A model generated the notes under the pieces. It did not search any database and had not been told where the DNA came from. It saw nothing but the letters and a program-made list of their open reading frames with translations. A program made the position numbers and the translations under genes. Shown piece after piece: positions 1 to 11,938 of a stretch of 64,000 nucleotides of DNA; position 1 is the first letter of the stretch, and the number at the start of each line of letters is the position of its first letter. The stretch covers positions 5,844,001-5,908,000 of the forward strand of contig NC_133526.1 in assembly GCF_048544455.1 (NCBI RefSeq), given 5' to 3'. Source of the DNA: Silene latifolia (lineage: Eukaryota; Streptophyta; Magnoliopsida; Caryophyllales; Caryophyllaceae).

Positions 1-3000
1 TCTCGTCTAATTTTACGTAATGTTTTATACGCCGCCAATCTACACTGTAATCTCCTCTCTGTTTCTAGTCTATTAATTGATACTAGTCTCACGATTCAAT
101 TTTCTTATAACTTGTGTCTTATTCAGGACCGTACCTCGAAGACTGTGATTGGTGCGGGTGAGCAACACGAGGGGCTCTACTACCTTAAAGGTGTCCGCGA
201 TGATAAGGCACATGCATACATGGTTGGCACGGGAAATCCCATGGAACTTTGGCACCGACGGTTGGGGCATCCTTCTTTCGACATCTCTCGTTTTTTACCT
301 TTTTTTCATGCATCTAAAACTAATAAAACTTTTCATAGCAAAACTTGTGATATTTGTTTACGCGCGAAACAAACTCGCGAACATTTTCATTTAAGTAACA
401 GTCATGCTACTTCTCCTTTTGATATTATACATTGTGACCTTTGGGGCCCATATTCCGAAAACGCCTCTTGTGGATCACGGCATTTTTTAACTATAGTAGA
501 CGATTTTTCACGCTCTACCTGGGTCTATCTTTTACGCAATAAAAGCGATACAACACAAACAATATTAAATTTTTTTTCCATGATCGAAAGACAATTTGAA
601 AAGAAAATCAAAATTTTACGTACCGACAATGGTACCGAATTCCGTCCCCTAATACCTTTTTTTCAAAACCCAAGGCATTCTTTTCCAACATTCCAACGTT
701 GACACGCCCCAACAAAACGGGCGCGTCGAACGTAAACATCGCCATATTTTAAATGTTGCTCGCGCTCTCCTTTTTCAAGCTCATCTACCCTTATATTTTT
801 GGGGAGAATGCGTTTTGAGTGCCGTTTACCTAATAAATCGCACTCCGACACGTCTCCTACACGGTAAAACTCCTTATGAAGCTCTCTTTAACAAACCTCC
901 TCCTTTTGAAAACATAAAAAATTTTGGTTGTTTGGCTTACGCCAAGTCCTTGAACCGGTCTCATGATAAATTCGCTTCCAAAACCCGGAAATGTATTTTT
1001 ATTGGCTATCCGTTTGATAAGAAAGGGTGGCGCCTTTATGATTTAGATTCCGGGTCATACTTCGAGTCACGAGACGTAATTTTTGTTGAGACCGAATTCC
1101 CTTTTCAACACCTACATATCCATGATACCCCTGACTCTTCTTTTCTACAGGAGCCCAACAACAACATCGACACTACTCTCCTCATCTCACCCTCAACGCC
1201 ATCTATACAAAACACCACCCAAGAACCCTCCACGATATCCCCACCGCCCTCATCTCACGGTGACAAATCACCCCCTCAAACCACCGAACCGCCACCCACA
1301 ACCGTGGACCCTACCCCGACCATCGACACTACTAGTGCCCCTGACCTCACGGCACCTCCTATTCTTGGACGCGGTCATCGTCTTAAAATTCCAAATACCA
1401 ATCTCAACGATTTCATCGTATCTAAACCGCGCCCCTCGTTACATGCTCTCACCACCACATCATCGTCTTCTGGTACGGCTTTTCCAATCTCTCATTATCT
1501 TAATTATGCAAAGTTTTCACCTAACCATAAAGTCTTCTTGTCGGCCGTGACCAAAAATCACGAGCCTAGTTTCTTTAAAGATGTTGTGCAGGTTCCAGAA
1601 TGGCGCGAGGCCATGAGACATGAACTCGATGCCCTTGAGAAGAACAATACTTGGACTCTCGAAGATTTACCTCCCAACAAAAAGGCTATTGGGTCCAAAT
1701 GGGTCTATAAAATTAAGTACAATGCATACGGATCAATAGAGCGCTATAAAGCTCGTCTAGTCATTATGGGTAATCGCCAAATTGAAGGGGTCGATTATAA
1801 TGAAACTTTTGCCCCAACTGTCAAGCTCGTCACGGTTCGTACTCTTCTGGCTATTGCCGCTGCAAAACAATGGGTCCTCCATCAAATGGATGTCCATAAC
1901 GCCTTCCTTCACGGAGACCTCGATGAAGAAGTGTATATGAAACCGCCCCCGGGTTTTCCTCACTCGGCCAAAGGAAAAGTTTGTCGCCTTCGAAAATCTT
2001 TATATGGTCTCCGACAAGCACCTCGATGTTGGTATGCAAAGCTTGCTTCCGCTCTCCTTAAATATGGGTTTTCACAATGTCCTTACGATCACTCGCTCTT
2101 TTCCATCTCCCGGTCCGACACTGAGGTACATGTCTTAGTCTATGTTGATGACTTGGTTATTTGTGGTAACAACACTGACTTTATCGTCAAATTTAAGACC
2201 TACTTAAGTCACTGTTTTCACATGAAAGATCTCGGCCATCTCAAATACTTCCTTGGTCTTGAAATTGCCCACAACCCAACCGGTTTATTTGTGTCTCAAC
2301 GAAAATATGCTCTCGACATCTTAAATGAAACCGGGCTACTTGGTACAAAACCGACACCTACTCCTATGGAACAAAATCATCGCCTTGCCCTATCAAAGCT
2401 AAGGCCGACCTTATGCACGATCCACAGCCATACCGACGTCTCGTTGGACGCCTTGTCTATCTTACTATAACGAGACCCGAATTGACATACTTTGTCCATA
2501 TTCTTCCACAATTCATGAATGCTCCAACCACCGAGCATTGGGCCGCAGCCTTAAATGTTGTTCGCTATATAAAGAATTCTCCGGGCCAAGGTATCCTTCT
2601 ACGCTCTGATTGCGATTTACGACTCAACGCTTATTGCGATGCGGACTATGCAACATGTCCTACTAGCCGTAGGTCCCTCTCCGCATATATCGTCTTCCTG
2701 GGCTCATCTCCTATATCTTGGAAGACTAAGAAACAAGCAACCGTCTCCAAGTCCTCCGCCGAAGCCGAATACCGAGCCATCGCATTTACAGTTTGTGAAC
2801 TAAAATGGCTCAAAGGCCTACTCCAAAGTCTCGGTATCTCGCACCCTACTGTTATTCAACTTCAATGCGACAACAAATCCGCACTTCACATAGCTCGGAA
2901 TCCGGTTTTTCACGAGCGTACTAAGCACATTGAAGTTGACTGCCACTTTATTCGGGATGAAATTCAAAAAGGAGTTATCGCTCCTACTTACGTTCATACA

Positions 3001-3354
3001 AAGGCACAATTAGCAGATATTTTAACCAAGGCTCTCGGCCGTGCTTCCTTTGAAGATCTTCTGTCCAAGTTGGGTGTCTCGAATCTCCACACGCCAACTT
3101 GCGGGGGGATGATAAGCAGCTCCAAAGAGCCGTTAGCTGCCAAGGAAAGAGCCGTTGGCTCTCCTCATATTCAGCCAAACAAATCACCCTAATTATGCAC
3201 ATAATTGTCTATATATTTTCCTTCCTAGTTTAGCTTATTCCTTTGTATATATAGCTAGCATACACAATGTAATTAGACACAATTCCAACTCTATTATTAA
3301 GCTAATGATCTCAATATTACCACAATCTTATTCTATTTACCACATTGTTTAACA
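1..3354 (+). mobile_element. Ty1/copia LTR retrotransposon, 3' part only (fossil)
   Basis: The window opens inside a copia element. Its parts appear in copia order: GAG-pre-integrase motif (HRRLGHPS) near 265, integrase core to about 1100, reverse transcriptase about 1590-2330 with the YVDD motif near 2150, RNase H about 2620-3060 ending in ADILTKAL, then a purine-rich tract just before the 3' LTR. The 5' LTR and gag lie outside the window. The copy is broken, with roughly two or three breaks in the visible part. The RT signature NAFLHGDLDEEVYM suggests the Ivana/Oryco side of copia, but this lineage call is tentative. With only one LTR visible, age cannot be estimated. Confidence 0.93.
3110..3354 (+). 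repeat. 3' LTR of the first copia element
   Basis: It starts TGATAAGC directly after the purine tract GCGGGGGGA and ends TTTAACA, about 245 bp. The next bases (AAGGC) continue the F-box promoter block. The paralogous block at about 5901 carries the same AAGGC uninterrupted, which supports this end and a 5-bp target site. Confidence 0.75.
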
Positions 3355-3698
3355 AAGGCAGATCAATGCTTCTCTAAAATCAACTATATGGTCCAAGGAA
3401 AGTGATGTTTCCACTTATGGAAAGACTATAAGTTATAGTCAACCACTCGTTTAATTTAAGAAGTACGGAGTATCTAATATTTTATTTTTTTGGTCTGATC
3501 AAGTATCCCTACCGACGACAGCTGTGCAACAAGATATTTGGAAACTCAATTGAAATTAGAATCCTAGCAACAATCACTTTCCTAAACCCAATACACTTTC
3601 TCTTGTATACATATCTTTTGAGATTTAGGGTGTCATTAAGAATCATAAACACAATTTCCTTACTATTTCCAAGAGAAACCGTCACAAAATTTTGAGAC
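3355..3698 (+). promoter_or_regulatory. Upstream region of F-box gene 1
   Basis: This is non-coding sequence between the copia LTR and the first F-box start. It is repeated with changes upstream of F-box gene 2 (5881-5996 plus 10036-10401), and its proximal 160 bp or so also upstream of F-box gene 3 (about 13425-13580). Shared blocks include the stretch from GATATTTGGAAACTC to TTTGAGATTTAGGGTG. No clear TATA box stands out. The region probably holds the core promoter and 5' UTR, since it is the part kept in all three copies. Confidence 0.55.
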
Positions 3699-4883
3699 AT
3701 GAGGTGTCTAAAGACGACCTATCAAATGCCATTAGATGTTATTTTTGAAATACTGGTTTGGTTACCGGCTAAATCCGCCCTACGCTTCAAGTGCATATGC
3801 AAAGAGTGGTACAATCTTATCAACAGCCCCACCTTCATTAAACTCCATCTTAACAAGTCCCTCAAACCCAACTCGCAACACGATTGTATGCTTCTCTGGA
3901 TTACTAGTAGTACCCTTTGTGGCGTTGATGATCTTTATCAGCCTGATAAAGAGACAAAATTGAATTGGCCTAAGGATACCGTAAACGATGGTGATTCTGT
4001 ATATTTTGTAGGCTCTTGCAATGGCTTGGTTTGCTTCAAAATTATTAGGGGTCGTGAATTCCCGGATTACGGGATTAGGAGATTCCTTATATGCAACCCT
4101 ACAATTCGTACGTTCAAATCAATCCTTCCTGCAATGGAGATGAAATGGACGCACAATATCATATCATGTGGTTTTGGTTACGATAGTGTACACGACGACT
4201 ATAAGATCGTAGTTACTAGTTGTAGTTTGGGAGTGACTAACAAATATGTGTTTACATACAGCTTAAACACTGATTTATGGAGCTGTTCCTCCACCCCTAC
4301 CCGCGTTCCAACCGGAAGAAATTGGACAATCAATAATAGCGAAGCAATATACGGAAACAATAATATGCTAAATTATCTTGTTGTTTCTTCTGAGATAGAA
4401 GACCTCGCCAGTGATGATTATCGAATTGCTCGTTATGATGTCGTTTCTGAGAAATGGAGAGATGACCTAAGTATACCGCCGGTTCAAGTTTCTAAGTTTC
4501 ATCATTTTGTACAACTTGAGAAGTTGAATGGATTGTTATACTTACATGTTGCTGATGTTCGTGTTAGATCAAATGAGTTTTGGATGATGGAGGAACATGA
4601 TGGTTCATGGAAGAAGATGTTTACTATTCCTGGAGACTTATACCTGCATCATCTAATTGCTCGTTCAAAGGATGGGCACCGTCTTCTACTGATACAGTAT
4701 TTTCACAGTGAAAGAACTCTACTGTTTTGGTATGATCAACGAGATAACACAAGGACACCATTTAAACTAGCAGAGACAATGCCGAAGGACATAGGATTAT
4801 ACAAGCTTTGTATTGCAAGCCTCGTTGCGATTCCAGGAGGTTGCTCCTTAACTAAATTGCAACAACTTGAGGATGGAGCTTAA
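3699..4883 (+). CDS. F-box/FBA-type protein, tandem copy 1
   Basis: This is a single-exon gene of 394 residues. The N-terminal F-box (about residues 10-52, PLDVIFEILVWLPAKSAL then RFKCICKEWYNLI) would bind SKP1 in an SCF ubiquitin ligase. The rest matches the plant F-box-associated (FBA) domain, with SCNGLVC near residue 110, FLICNPTIRTF, CGFGYDSVHDDYKIV and a conserved C-terminal block ending ASLVAIPGGCSL. The length is normal for the family. The ATG chosen is the first in frame and is shared with copy 2 (MRCLK). Copies 2 and 3 lie downstream in the same orientation. The middle of the FBA domain, where substrates are expected to bind, differs most between copies. The substrate is unknown. 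Confidence 0.93.
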   Translation: MRCLKTTYQMPLDVIFEILVWLPAKSALRFKCICKEWYNLINSPTFIKLHLNKSLKPNSQHDCMLLWITSSTLCGVDDLYQPDKETKLNWPKDTVNDGDSVYFVGSCNGLVCFKIIRGREFPDYGIRRFLICNPTIRTFKSILPAMEMKWTHNIISCGFGYDSVHDDYKIVVTSCSLGVTNKYVFTYSLNTDLWSCSSTPTRVPTGRNWTINNSEAIYGNNNMLNYLVVSSEIEDLASDDYRIARYDVVSEKWRDDLSIPPVQVSKFHHFVQLEKLNGLLYLHVADVRVRSNEFWMMEEHDGSWKKMFTIPGDLYLHHLIARSKDGHRLLLIQYFHSERTLLFWYDQRDNTRTPFKLAETMPKDIGLYKLCIASLVAIPGGCSLTKLQQLEDGA

Positions 4884-5488
4884 TATAATTTGAATTTTGT
4901 TTTCTCATAAAAATCATGTGGTCACTCGTTTACCTTGTACGCTTTTCGTCTCGCTTATTTGTTAACTTTTACAAATGATTGAGACGAAAGGAGTATATTT
5001 TTATCCCAGAATAAATGTTTTCTTTTCTTAAAAAGTAAGTAATTTATGGTGATAAAATTAGATTTTGGTTTGGGACTTGCTGCTTGATGATCTTGGAATT
5101 CGCTGTCACGGTTTGATCTCAGTTGTTTCGCTATTGCAGCCAATGTCGACTCATTAATGATTTATGTATGCGGCCACATTATATCTCAGCCGATATTTAA
5201 AACTATGTATGTGATCAACTTTGGAATAATGATTGCTTTCTTCTTGCATTTAGCAAGATTAGACCGCAACAGTGACAGATGCTGAGAATTTGTTTCGGAT
5301 AAGAAAAAAATTAAACAAAGAAACACAAGAATGTAAAATTAAAAAATTTAACGAAGAAACACTAATTTGTACATCCGACCTCCCTTATTATTATGGACTA
5401 TCGAGGATTGTGATGTTGTCGTTAACAAGTTTCATATACAAAGCTCCTAGCCTCTTTGGCAGATCATAGCTTGGGAATCACATACGTA
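4884..5488. other. Intergenic, 3' flank of F-box gene 1
   Basis: This is AT-rich sequence with no gene, RNA or clear repeat that I can recognise. Short ORFs here have no family features. Confidence 0.5.
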
Positions 5489-5822
5489 GGCTATGTTTGG
5501 TAAAACTAACTGAAAAGCTTAAAAAGGTAACTGATAAGGTAGTTAAAAACTAGGAATGGATAAGGAAGCTGATTATATAAAAAAATGTTTGGCAAACTAA
5601 CTGAAAAGGTAACTAATTTTGATGAAATGACGTAAAAGGATAAGATAATTATTTAATAGTATAGATTTAAATGGTAAAACGGAAAATCAAACCAAATGAG
5701 GTACCTGAAATCTCAAATGCTACTCTAGGTAGACGCTTACAAAAAATAAAGTACCTGAAATTTTGGTCAAATAAGCTAATTTGACCAAATCAGGTACCTG
5801 AAATGTCTTGCCAAACATAGCC
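5489..5822. mobile_element. MITE with GGCTATGTTTGG ends
   Basis: The element begins GGCTATGTTTGG and ends with its reverse complement CCAAACATAGCC, about 334 bp with no coding capacity. It is flanked by a possible 3-bp duplication GTA. The TIR type and 3-bp duplication resemble PIF/Harbinger (Tourist-like) MITEs, although GTA is not the usual TWA target, so the superfamily is uncertain. Confidence 0.7.
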
Positions 5823-5825
5823 GTA

Positions 5826-5996
5826 ATCTCTTTTATTACACGGGACATTATTCTAGTCTAATCCGCGCATCAATCGAAGTAGCTCACTAGCTCCTAGCCT
5901 CCAAGGCAGATCAATGCTCCAAGGAAAGAGATGTTTCTTCGACTTATCGAAAGACAACAACTTATTGTCAACCACTCGTTTAATTTAAGAAGTATT
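5826..5996 (+). promoter_or_regulatory. Distal promoter block of F-box gene 2 (duplicate)
   Basis: About 5901-5996 is homologous to 3355-3475 upstream of F-box gene 1, sharing AAGGCAGATCAATGCT and CAACCACTCGTTTAATTTAA. It is cut off by the second copia element and resumes at 10036. It retains the uninterrupted target site of the first copia insertion. Confidence 0.7.
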
Positions 5997-6213
5997 TGTT
6001 AAGGAAACGAATCTTATTACTCCTTCTCCAAGCAATGTATAATTCATACAATCTTTTGTATTTCCATAGTTTGTTATTAGTTGCACAAATATTGTAATTA
6101 GTTATTTTCTTTCCTATTTTCTAGCTTTAAGTTTAGTATATAAACTCATGTAATATCCTTGCATAATTATTCAATACATACAATTAATCCTCAATATCGT
6201 TCCTTCTCTTATA
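5997..6213 (+). repeat. 5' LTR of the young copia element
   Basis: The LTR starts TGTTAAGG and ends CTCTTATA, so it lacks the usual CA end, and is followed at once by TGGTATCA, the initiator-methionine tRNA primer site. It matches the 3' LTR at 216 of 217 positions by eye. Confidence 0.93.
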
Positions 6214-9200
6214 TGGTATCAACCGCCTTCGATCCTTGACATTGCCTTCCTCGACCATGGCCAGTCATGCTCTCATCCTTCCCAATGCCAATGAACCCGC
6301 CACACCCATCATCTTTGTTAACCTTTCTCAATGCAAAACCCTTACCACTACAAACTACACACAATGGTCCTTCCAAATCCAATCCTTTCTCCAAGGCCTT
6401 GAACTCTTCCAGTATGTAGACGGCTCTCTTAAGTGCCCACCTGCTACTGTCAAGGTTGACAACCGTCCGTCCCCATCCTACCCACACCCTCAACCGACGT
6501 CTCCATTTGCCAATACTGTGGCTACAAAGGCCACACCCTCCTCAACTGCCGAAACTTCAAGAAAAATCACCCTTTCTTCACCATGACACCCTATGTGCGT
6601 CCTCCTCGCCCTTCCTCTACTCGGCCCCAAGTGCACACTGCCACTGCCACCTCCTCTACACCAGACTCATGGCTCGTTGATAGTGGTGCAACCCACCACA
6701 TCACCAACGACCTCAATACTCTTGCTCTTCATGCCCCTTATGATGGTCCCGATGATGTTATCATCGGCGACGGTTCCTCACTTCCCATATCCAATATAGG
6801 TTCTTTTACAATTTCTTCTAATTCTTCTTCTCTTAATTTTCGTAATGTTCTTCATGTTCCCTTAATTGCTCGTAACATATTATCTGTCTCTCAATTTTGC
6901 ACGGATAATAATGCTTCTATTGAATTCTCACACTCTCGTTTCGTCTTTAAGGATATCACAACGGGCCGGATCCTACTCCACGGACCAATTGATCGTGGGA
7001 TATACACCTGGAACCCGTCCTCCTGTCAAGCTCTCACTGCAACCTCAACATCTTCAACACTCCTATGGCACCATAGGCTCGGCCACCCATCGTCTCATGT
7101 CTTTAGTTTTCTCAAACAGAAATTTCATTCACCTATTACTAGTTCTAGTTTCGATTTTTGTCATTCTTGCAAAATTAATAAAAGTCACAAGTTACCATTC
7201 TCCGTTTCTTCTCTTACGTCTCACGCTCCCCTTGAATTGATTTTCTCTGATGTTTGGTCTTCGCCTATTCTTTCTCATGACAATTTTAAATACTACGTTA
7301 TCTTCGTTGATCACTTTACTAAATACACTTGGCTTTATCCTCTCAAAAAGAAGTCAGACACGATCACTGTTTTCCAACAATTCCGTCTCCTTGTCGAAAA
7401 ATATTTCAATAGGCCAATTATTCAAATGTTTTCCGACAATGGAGGCGAGTACATCAAAATTACGCCCTCCCTTCTTCAGCACGGCATTTCCCACCTCACA
7501 CCCCGAACACAATGGTTATGCGGAACGCCGTCACCGTCATATTGTAGAAACGGGCCTTGCCCTCTTGTCTCACGCACAACTTCCTACTTCTTTTTGGCCA
7601 GAAGCCTTTGCCACAGCAGTCTATCTCATCAATCGTCTACCTACGCTCACACTCCAACATGACTCTCCTTACTCTCGCCTCTTTCATAAACCTCCTAACT
7701 ATCAAAAACTTCGTGCCTTTGGTTGCCTATGTTATCCATGGTTACGCCCCTATACTTCCCACAAACTTGATCCCAAATCAATTGCTTGTGTCTTCCTCGG
7801 CTATTCTTCCACTCAGAGTGCATATCATTGTCTCGATCCCACCACCAATCGTATTTATACTTCCCGTCATGTCACCTTCGTTGAACATGAATTCCCGTTT
7901 CTTCGTCTCACCTCTCGTGCTCAAGCTGACCCTGCACCATCCCTCACGGATTGGTGCGATCCTCCTGTCATCTTTTTACCGCCTTCCCAACCAGCTACCA
8001 CCACGCACAACCCCACTCCTGCCTCTCCTGAACCTACCTCTCCTCCTCTGCCCGACACCTCTGCCCCCTCATCCTCTACACCTGCCTCCCCGTCGTCCCC
8101 TCCCTCGACAACACAGGCTGCCTCCCCTTCCCCTACTCCCTCTCCCAGTCCATCTCCTCCACCTCCACCGCCACCCCCTCCACCCCGTGTGGTCACCAGG
8201 CTGTCTAATAACATCAGAAAACCTAACCCTCGCTATGCTCAATTAGCAATTACATCCTCCCCACACTCGCTTCCCACAACAACCAAACAAGCCGTATCCT
8301 CCCCACACTGGCATGCCGCCATGCTCGAGGAATACAATGCCCTCATTCGCAATGATACCTGGTCCCTTGTCCCTGCTAATACCGCTCAAAATATTGTCGG
8401 CTGTAAATGGGTATTTCGTGTTAAATACAATCCCGACAACTCTATACAAAAGTACAAAGCTCGTTTAGTCGCCAAAGGTTTCCATCAACGCCATGGCATT
8501 GACTACTCTGACACGTTTAGTCCGGTCGTTAAACCGGTTACCATTCGCTTGCTACTCTCTCTTGCTCTTGCTCACGGCTGGCCCCTTCGACAATTTGACA
8601 TAAATAATGCGTTTCTTCAAGGTTCGCTTCATGAAACCGTATTTATGTCCCAACCACCAGGTTTTATCAGTACTGTTCATCCTTCTCATGTGTGTTGTTT
8701 GAAGAAAGCAATTTATGGTCTCAAACAGGCCCCTCGGGCTTGGTACACTGAACTCAAGAATTATCTTCTCACATTTGGTTTTTGTGCTTCTCTCGCTGAT
8801 CCCTCACTCTTCATCTACAAAAGGGATTCTCGTGTGCTTTATGTTCTTGTCTACGTCGACGACATCGTAGTTACAGGCTCTTCCACGCCTCTCCTTACTG
8901 AATTTATAACTCAATTTGCAACTCGGTTTTCGTTAAAAGATCTTGGCTCTCTATCTTACTTCCTTGGTGTGGAGGTGACTCCCAATTCGAAGGGTCTCCT
9001 GTTATCCCAGACCAAATATGTTTTTGATCTACTACAACGATGTGCTATGCTAGACTGCAAACCATCCACTACGCCAATGCTTCCTTACCCGCCTCTTACT
9101 ACGGCTACTGACTCTCCTGCTTGTGATGTTTCTGCTTATCGTTCTACTGTTGGTAGTCTACAATACCTTTCTCTTACGCGCCCTGATATATCGTTCTCTG

Positions 9201-9813
9201 TTAATCGCTTGGCTCAATTTATGCAACATCCTACTTCTATTCATTGGGCTGCTCTTAAACGTTTGCTCCGTTATTTACATGGAACTATGCACCTTGGTCT
9301 TCAATTGCATCGACATAATCCACTCCAACTTCATGCCTTCTGTGATGCGGACTGGGGTGGTGACAAAGATAAGTTTGTTTCGACGTCTGGCTACTTGGTT
9401 TATCTTGGTAAAAATCCGATTGCTTGGGCCTCTAAGAAACAAAAAGCTATCGCTCTTTCTTCCACTGAAGCTGAGTTTCGAGCTGTAGCTGATACCACTG
9501 CCGAGCTCATTTGGGTAAAGTCTCTTCTTTTGGAGCTCGGCCTCACATTTAAAGACTCTCCAGTGGTTTACTGTGACAACTTAAGCGCCATACACTACTC
9601 GGCGAATCCTGTTTTTCACTCGCGCATGAAACACGTTGCGCTTGCTTTTCATTTCGTCCGTGAACAGGTTCAAAATGGCTCTCTGCGTGTTACCCACATT
9701 AGTGGCGATGATCAACTGGCTGATGCCTTAACCAAAGCTTTACCTCGTCCTCGTTTTGACTCGCTTATCTCCAAGATCGGACTTTTCACTGGACAGTCCG
9801 TCTTGCGGGGGAA

Positions 9814-10030
9814 TGTTAAGGAAACGAATCTTATTACTCCTTCTCCAAGCAATATATAATTCATACAATCTTTTGTATTTCCATAGTTTGTTATTAGTTG
9901 CACAAATATTGTAATTAGTTATTTTCTTTCCTATTTTCTAGCTTTAAGTTTAGTATATAAACTCATGTAATATCCTTGCATAATTATTCAATACATACAA
10001 TTAATCCTCAATATCGTTCCTTCTCTTATA
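9814..10030 (+). repeat. 3' LTR of the young copia element
   Basis: This 217-bp copy of the 5' LTR is preceded by a purine tract and followed by the GTATT target duplication. The flanking sequence resumes the F-box gene 2 promoter. Confidence 0.93.
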
Positions 10031-10110
10031 GTATTTAATATTTTATTTTATTTTGTCTTGATCAGGAGTATTTCTACCGAAAGCTGGGCAAACACATAAG
10101 ATTACGAGTA

Positions 10111-10228
10111 ATTCTACCGTCCTCCCGGAGTACGGTACTCCTCACACACAAGCCATTATTATAATATTCCACTTGGGTGGATTGTGTTTGTGTGTGAGGA
10201 GTACCATCCTCCGGGAAGACAGTAGAAT
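10111..10228. repeat. Foldback (hairpin) element in F-box gene 2 promoter
   Basis: Two inverted arms of about 43 bp (10111-10153 and about 10186-10228) share ATTCTACCGTCCTCCCGGAG and CTCCTCACACACAA and enclose about 30 bp. It is non-coding. It looks like a small MITE or foldback element. It is absent from the homologous promoter of F-box gene 1, so it inserted into this copy or was lost from the other. Confidence 0.75.
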
Positions 10229-10401
10229 TTTTGTTAGATTACAGCATGATATTTGGAAACTAGATCAATTGAATTAGAATCCTAGCAAAAATCACTTTCC
10301 TAAACTCAACACACTTTCTCTTGTATACATAAGTTTTGAGATTTAGGGTAAACACAATTTCCTTACTATTTCCAAGGGAAACCGTCACAAGATTTTGAAA
10401 T

Positions 10402-11589
10402 ATGAGATGTCTAAAGGGGACCTATCGAATGCCATTAGATGTTATTCTCGAAATACTGGTTTGGTTACCGGCTAAATCCGCCCTACGCTTCAAGTGTGTA
10501 TGCAAAGAGTGGTACAATCTTATAAACACCCCTCTCTTCGCTATACTGCATGTTAACAAATCCCTCAAACCCGACTCACGACACAATCGTATCCTTTTAT
10601 GTGATGCTAATTTTAGTATTAGTATTGTTGATGATCTTTATGATCCCTTGAAATGGATCAAATTGAATTGGCCTAAGGATACCATAACAAACAAGTTGGA
10701 CATCATATATATTGTAGGCTCTTGCAATGGCTTGGTTTGCTTTGAAGTTACAATAAGACAGAATTGGACTAACGATACCACTAGGTTTCATAATAAAGTT
10801 AGGTGCTTCCTTATATGCAACCCTACAACGCGTACTTTCAAATCAATCCTTCCTTGCTCAGAGACGAAATGGACGAATGATCGTATATCATATGGTTTTG
10901 GTTACGATAGCAAACACAATGACTACAAGATTGTAGGGACTAGAAGTTGTTGGAGGGTTGATGACGGAGAAAGGCATGTGTTTATATACAGCCTGAAGAC
11001 TGATTTATGGAGCTCCCCTACCCCCTTTACTCACGTTTCAACCGAGAGACGATGTTGGACAAACATCAAAAGCGTAGCAATATTAGTAAACGAAATGCTA
11101 CATTATCTTGTTTCCCTTGTGACAGAAGGCCGCATCAATGAATATAAAATTGCTCGCTTTGATGTTGTTTCTGAGAAATGGAGAGACGATCTAAGGTTAC
11201 CGGTTCAAGTGAATGGTTATGTAGGAGTTGGAAATTTGGATGGACGGTTATACTTACATGTTGGTGAATATCTTATTAAATCAAGTGACATTTGGATGAT
11301 GGAAGAATATGGTTCATGGAACAAGATGTTTCATCTTCCTAAAGCTGTATACAAACTATTGCCAATTGCTCTTTCAAAAGACGGATCCCATCGTTTATTT
11401 ATTCACGATGATTACGATAACACAGTTGAACTCTTTTGGTATGATCAACGAGATAACACAAGGATACCATTCAAACTAAAGAGATCGGGAAGGTCTGGAT
11501 TATACAAGCTTTGTATTGCAAGCCTCGTTGCGATTCCAGGAGGTTGCTCCTTAACAGAATTGCAACAACTTGAGAAAGGTGCTTATTAA
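10402..11589 (+). CDS. F-box/FBA-type protein, tandem copy 2
   Basis: This is a single-exon gene of 395 residues with the same layout as copy 1: F-box at about residues 10-52, SCNGLVC near 110, FLICNPTTRTF, YGFGYDSKHNDYKIV, and the C-terminal block ending ASLVAIPGGCSL. It is uninterrupted and of normal family length. It would act as a substrate adaptor of an SCF E3 ligase; the target is unknown. A young copia element sits 367 bp upstream of the ATG and a foldback repeat lies between, so its expression may differ from that of its neighbours. Downstream lies a copied fragment of the pyrophosphatase gene, showing that gene 2 and gene 3 belong to one duplicated segment. Confidence 0.93.
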   Translation: MRCLKGTYRMPLDVILEILVWLPAKSALRFKCVCKEWYNLINTPLFAILHVNKSLKPDSRHNRILLCDANFSISIVDDLYDPLKWIKLNWPKDTITNKLDIIYIVGSCNGLVCFEVTIRQNWTNDTTRFHNKVRCFLICNPTTRTFKSILPCSETKWTNDRISYGFGYDSKHNDYKIVGTRSCWRVDDGERHVFIYSLKTDLWSSPTPFTHVSTERRCWTNIKSVAILVNEMLHYLVSLVTEGRINEYKIARFDVVSEKWRDDLRLPVQVNGYVGVGNLDGRLYLHVGEYLIKSSDIWMMEEYGSWNKMFHLPKAVYKLLPIALSKDGSHRLFIHDDYDNTVELFWYDQRDNTRIPFKLKRSGRSGLYKLCIASLVAIPGGCSLTELQQLEKGAY

Positions 11590-11938
11590 TGTCGTATGTC
11601 GATTATACATTTGATGTACTAACCTCAGTTCTATAGTTTCTGAGCATTATAATAAAGTTTTTGAGTTTTGTTTTAAAAATTATGAGTTTTACTAGTATAA
11701 AGTTTTATGAATTTATTCACTTAAACATTAAACTTTAAAAAGTTACAATAAAACTCAAAAACAATTACATATAAGTTTAGTTAAATTTGAGTTTTGACGG
11801 AAAAAAAAAATTAAAATACATAAAAAGAGAATGAGACGAGAAGACGATGGATCTTCAACGAGTAACTCTGAGAAACAAGTCCGACTTCACCACATAAACC
11901 AACGGAGAAGAATGGCCGGTGAGAGTTTCTTGCATCAC
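11590..11938. other. 3' flank of F-box gene 2, duplicated segment
   Basis: The part from about 11815 onward is nearly the same as 15650-15760, downstream of the true pyrophosphatase stop codon. It is a duplicated 3' flank, not a gene. The short ORFs here run antisense to the pyrophosphatase fragment. Confidence 0.6.

Larger units (their letters stand above)
5997..10030 (+). mobile_element. Ty1/copia LTR retrotransposon, full-length, young (fossil)
   Basis: This is an LTR-to-LTR element with 217-bp LTRs (5997-6213 and 9814-10030) and a perfect 5-bp target duplication GTATT (5992-5996 and 10031-10035). The primer-binding site TGGTATCA follows the 5' LTR and a purine tract GCGGGGGAA precedes the 3' LTR. 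Parts in order: short gag remnant with CCHC zinc-knuckle coding (about 6256-6600), protease with DSGAT near 6675, GAG-pre-integrase near 7060, integrase about 7210-7900, a proline-rich linker, reverse transcriptase about 8290-9060 with YVDD, and RNase H about 9330-9760 ending in ADALTKAL. The internal region is broken, with about two or three breaks. The short LTRs and NNAFLQGSL signature suggest the Ale/Retrofit lineage. Only one difference between the LTRs was found by eye, so the insertion is very recent. Confidence 0.95.

Noticed and set aside
7921-8214. Glycine-rich protein on the minus strand
   Set aside because: It is the antisense of the proline-rich linker of the copia polyprotein.
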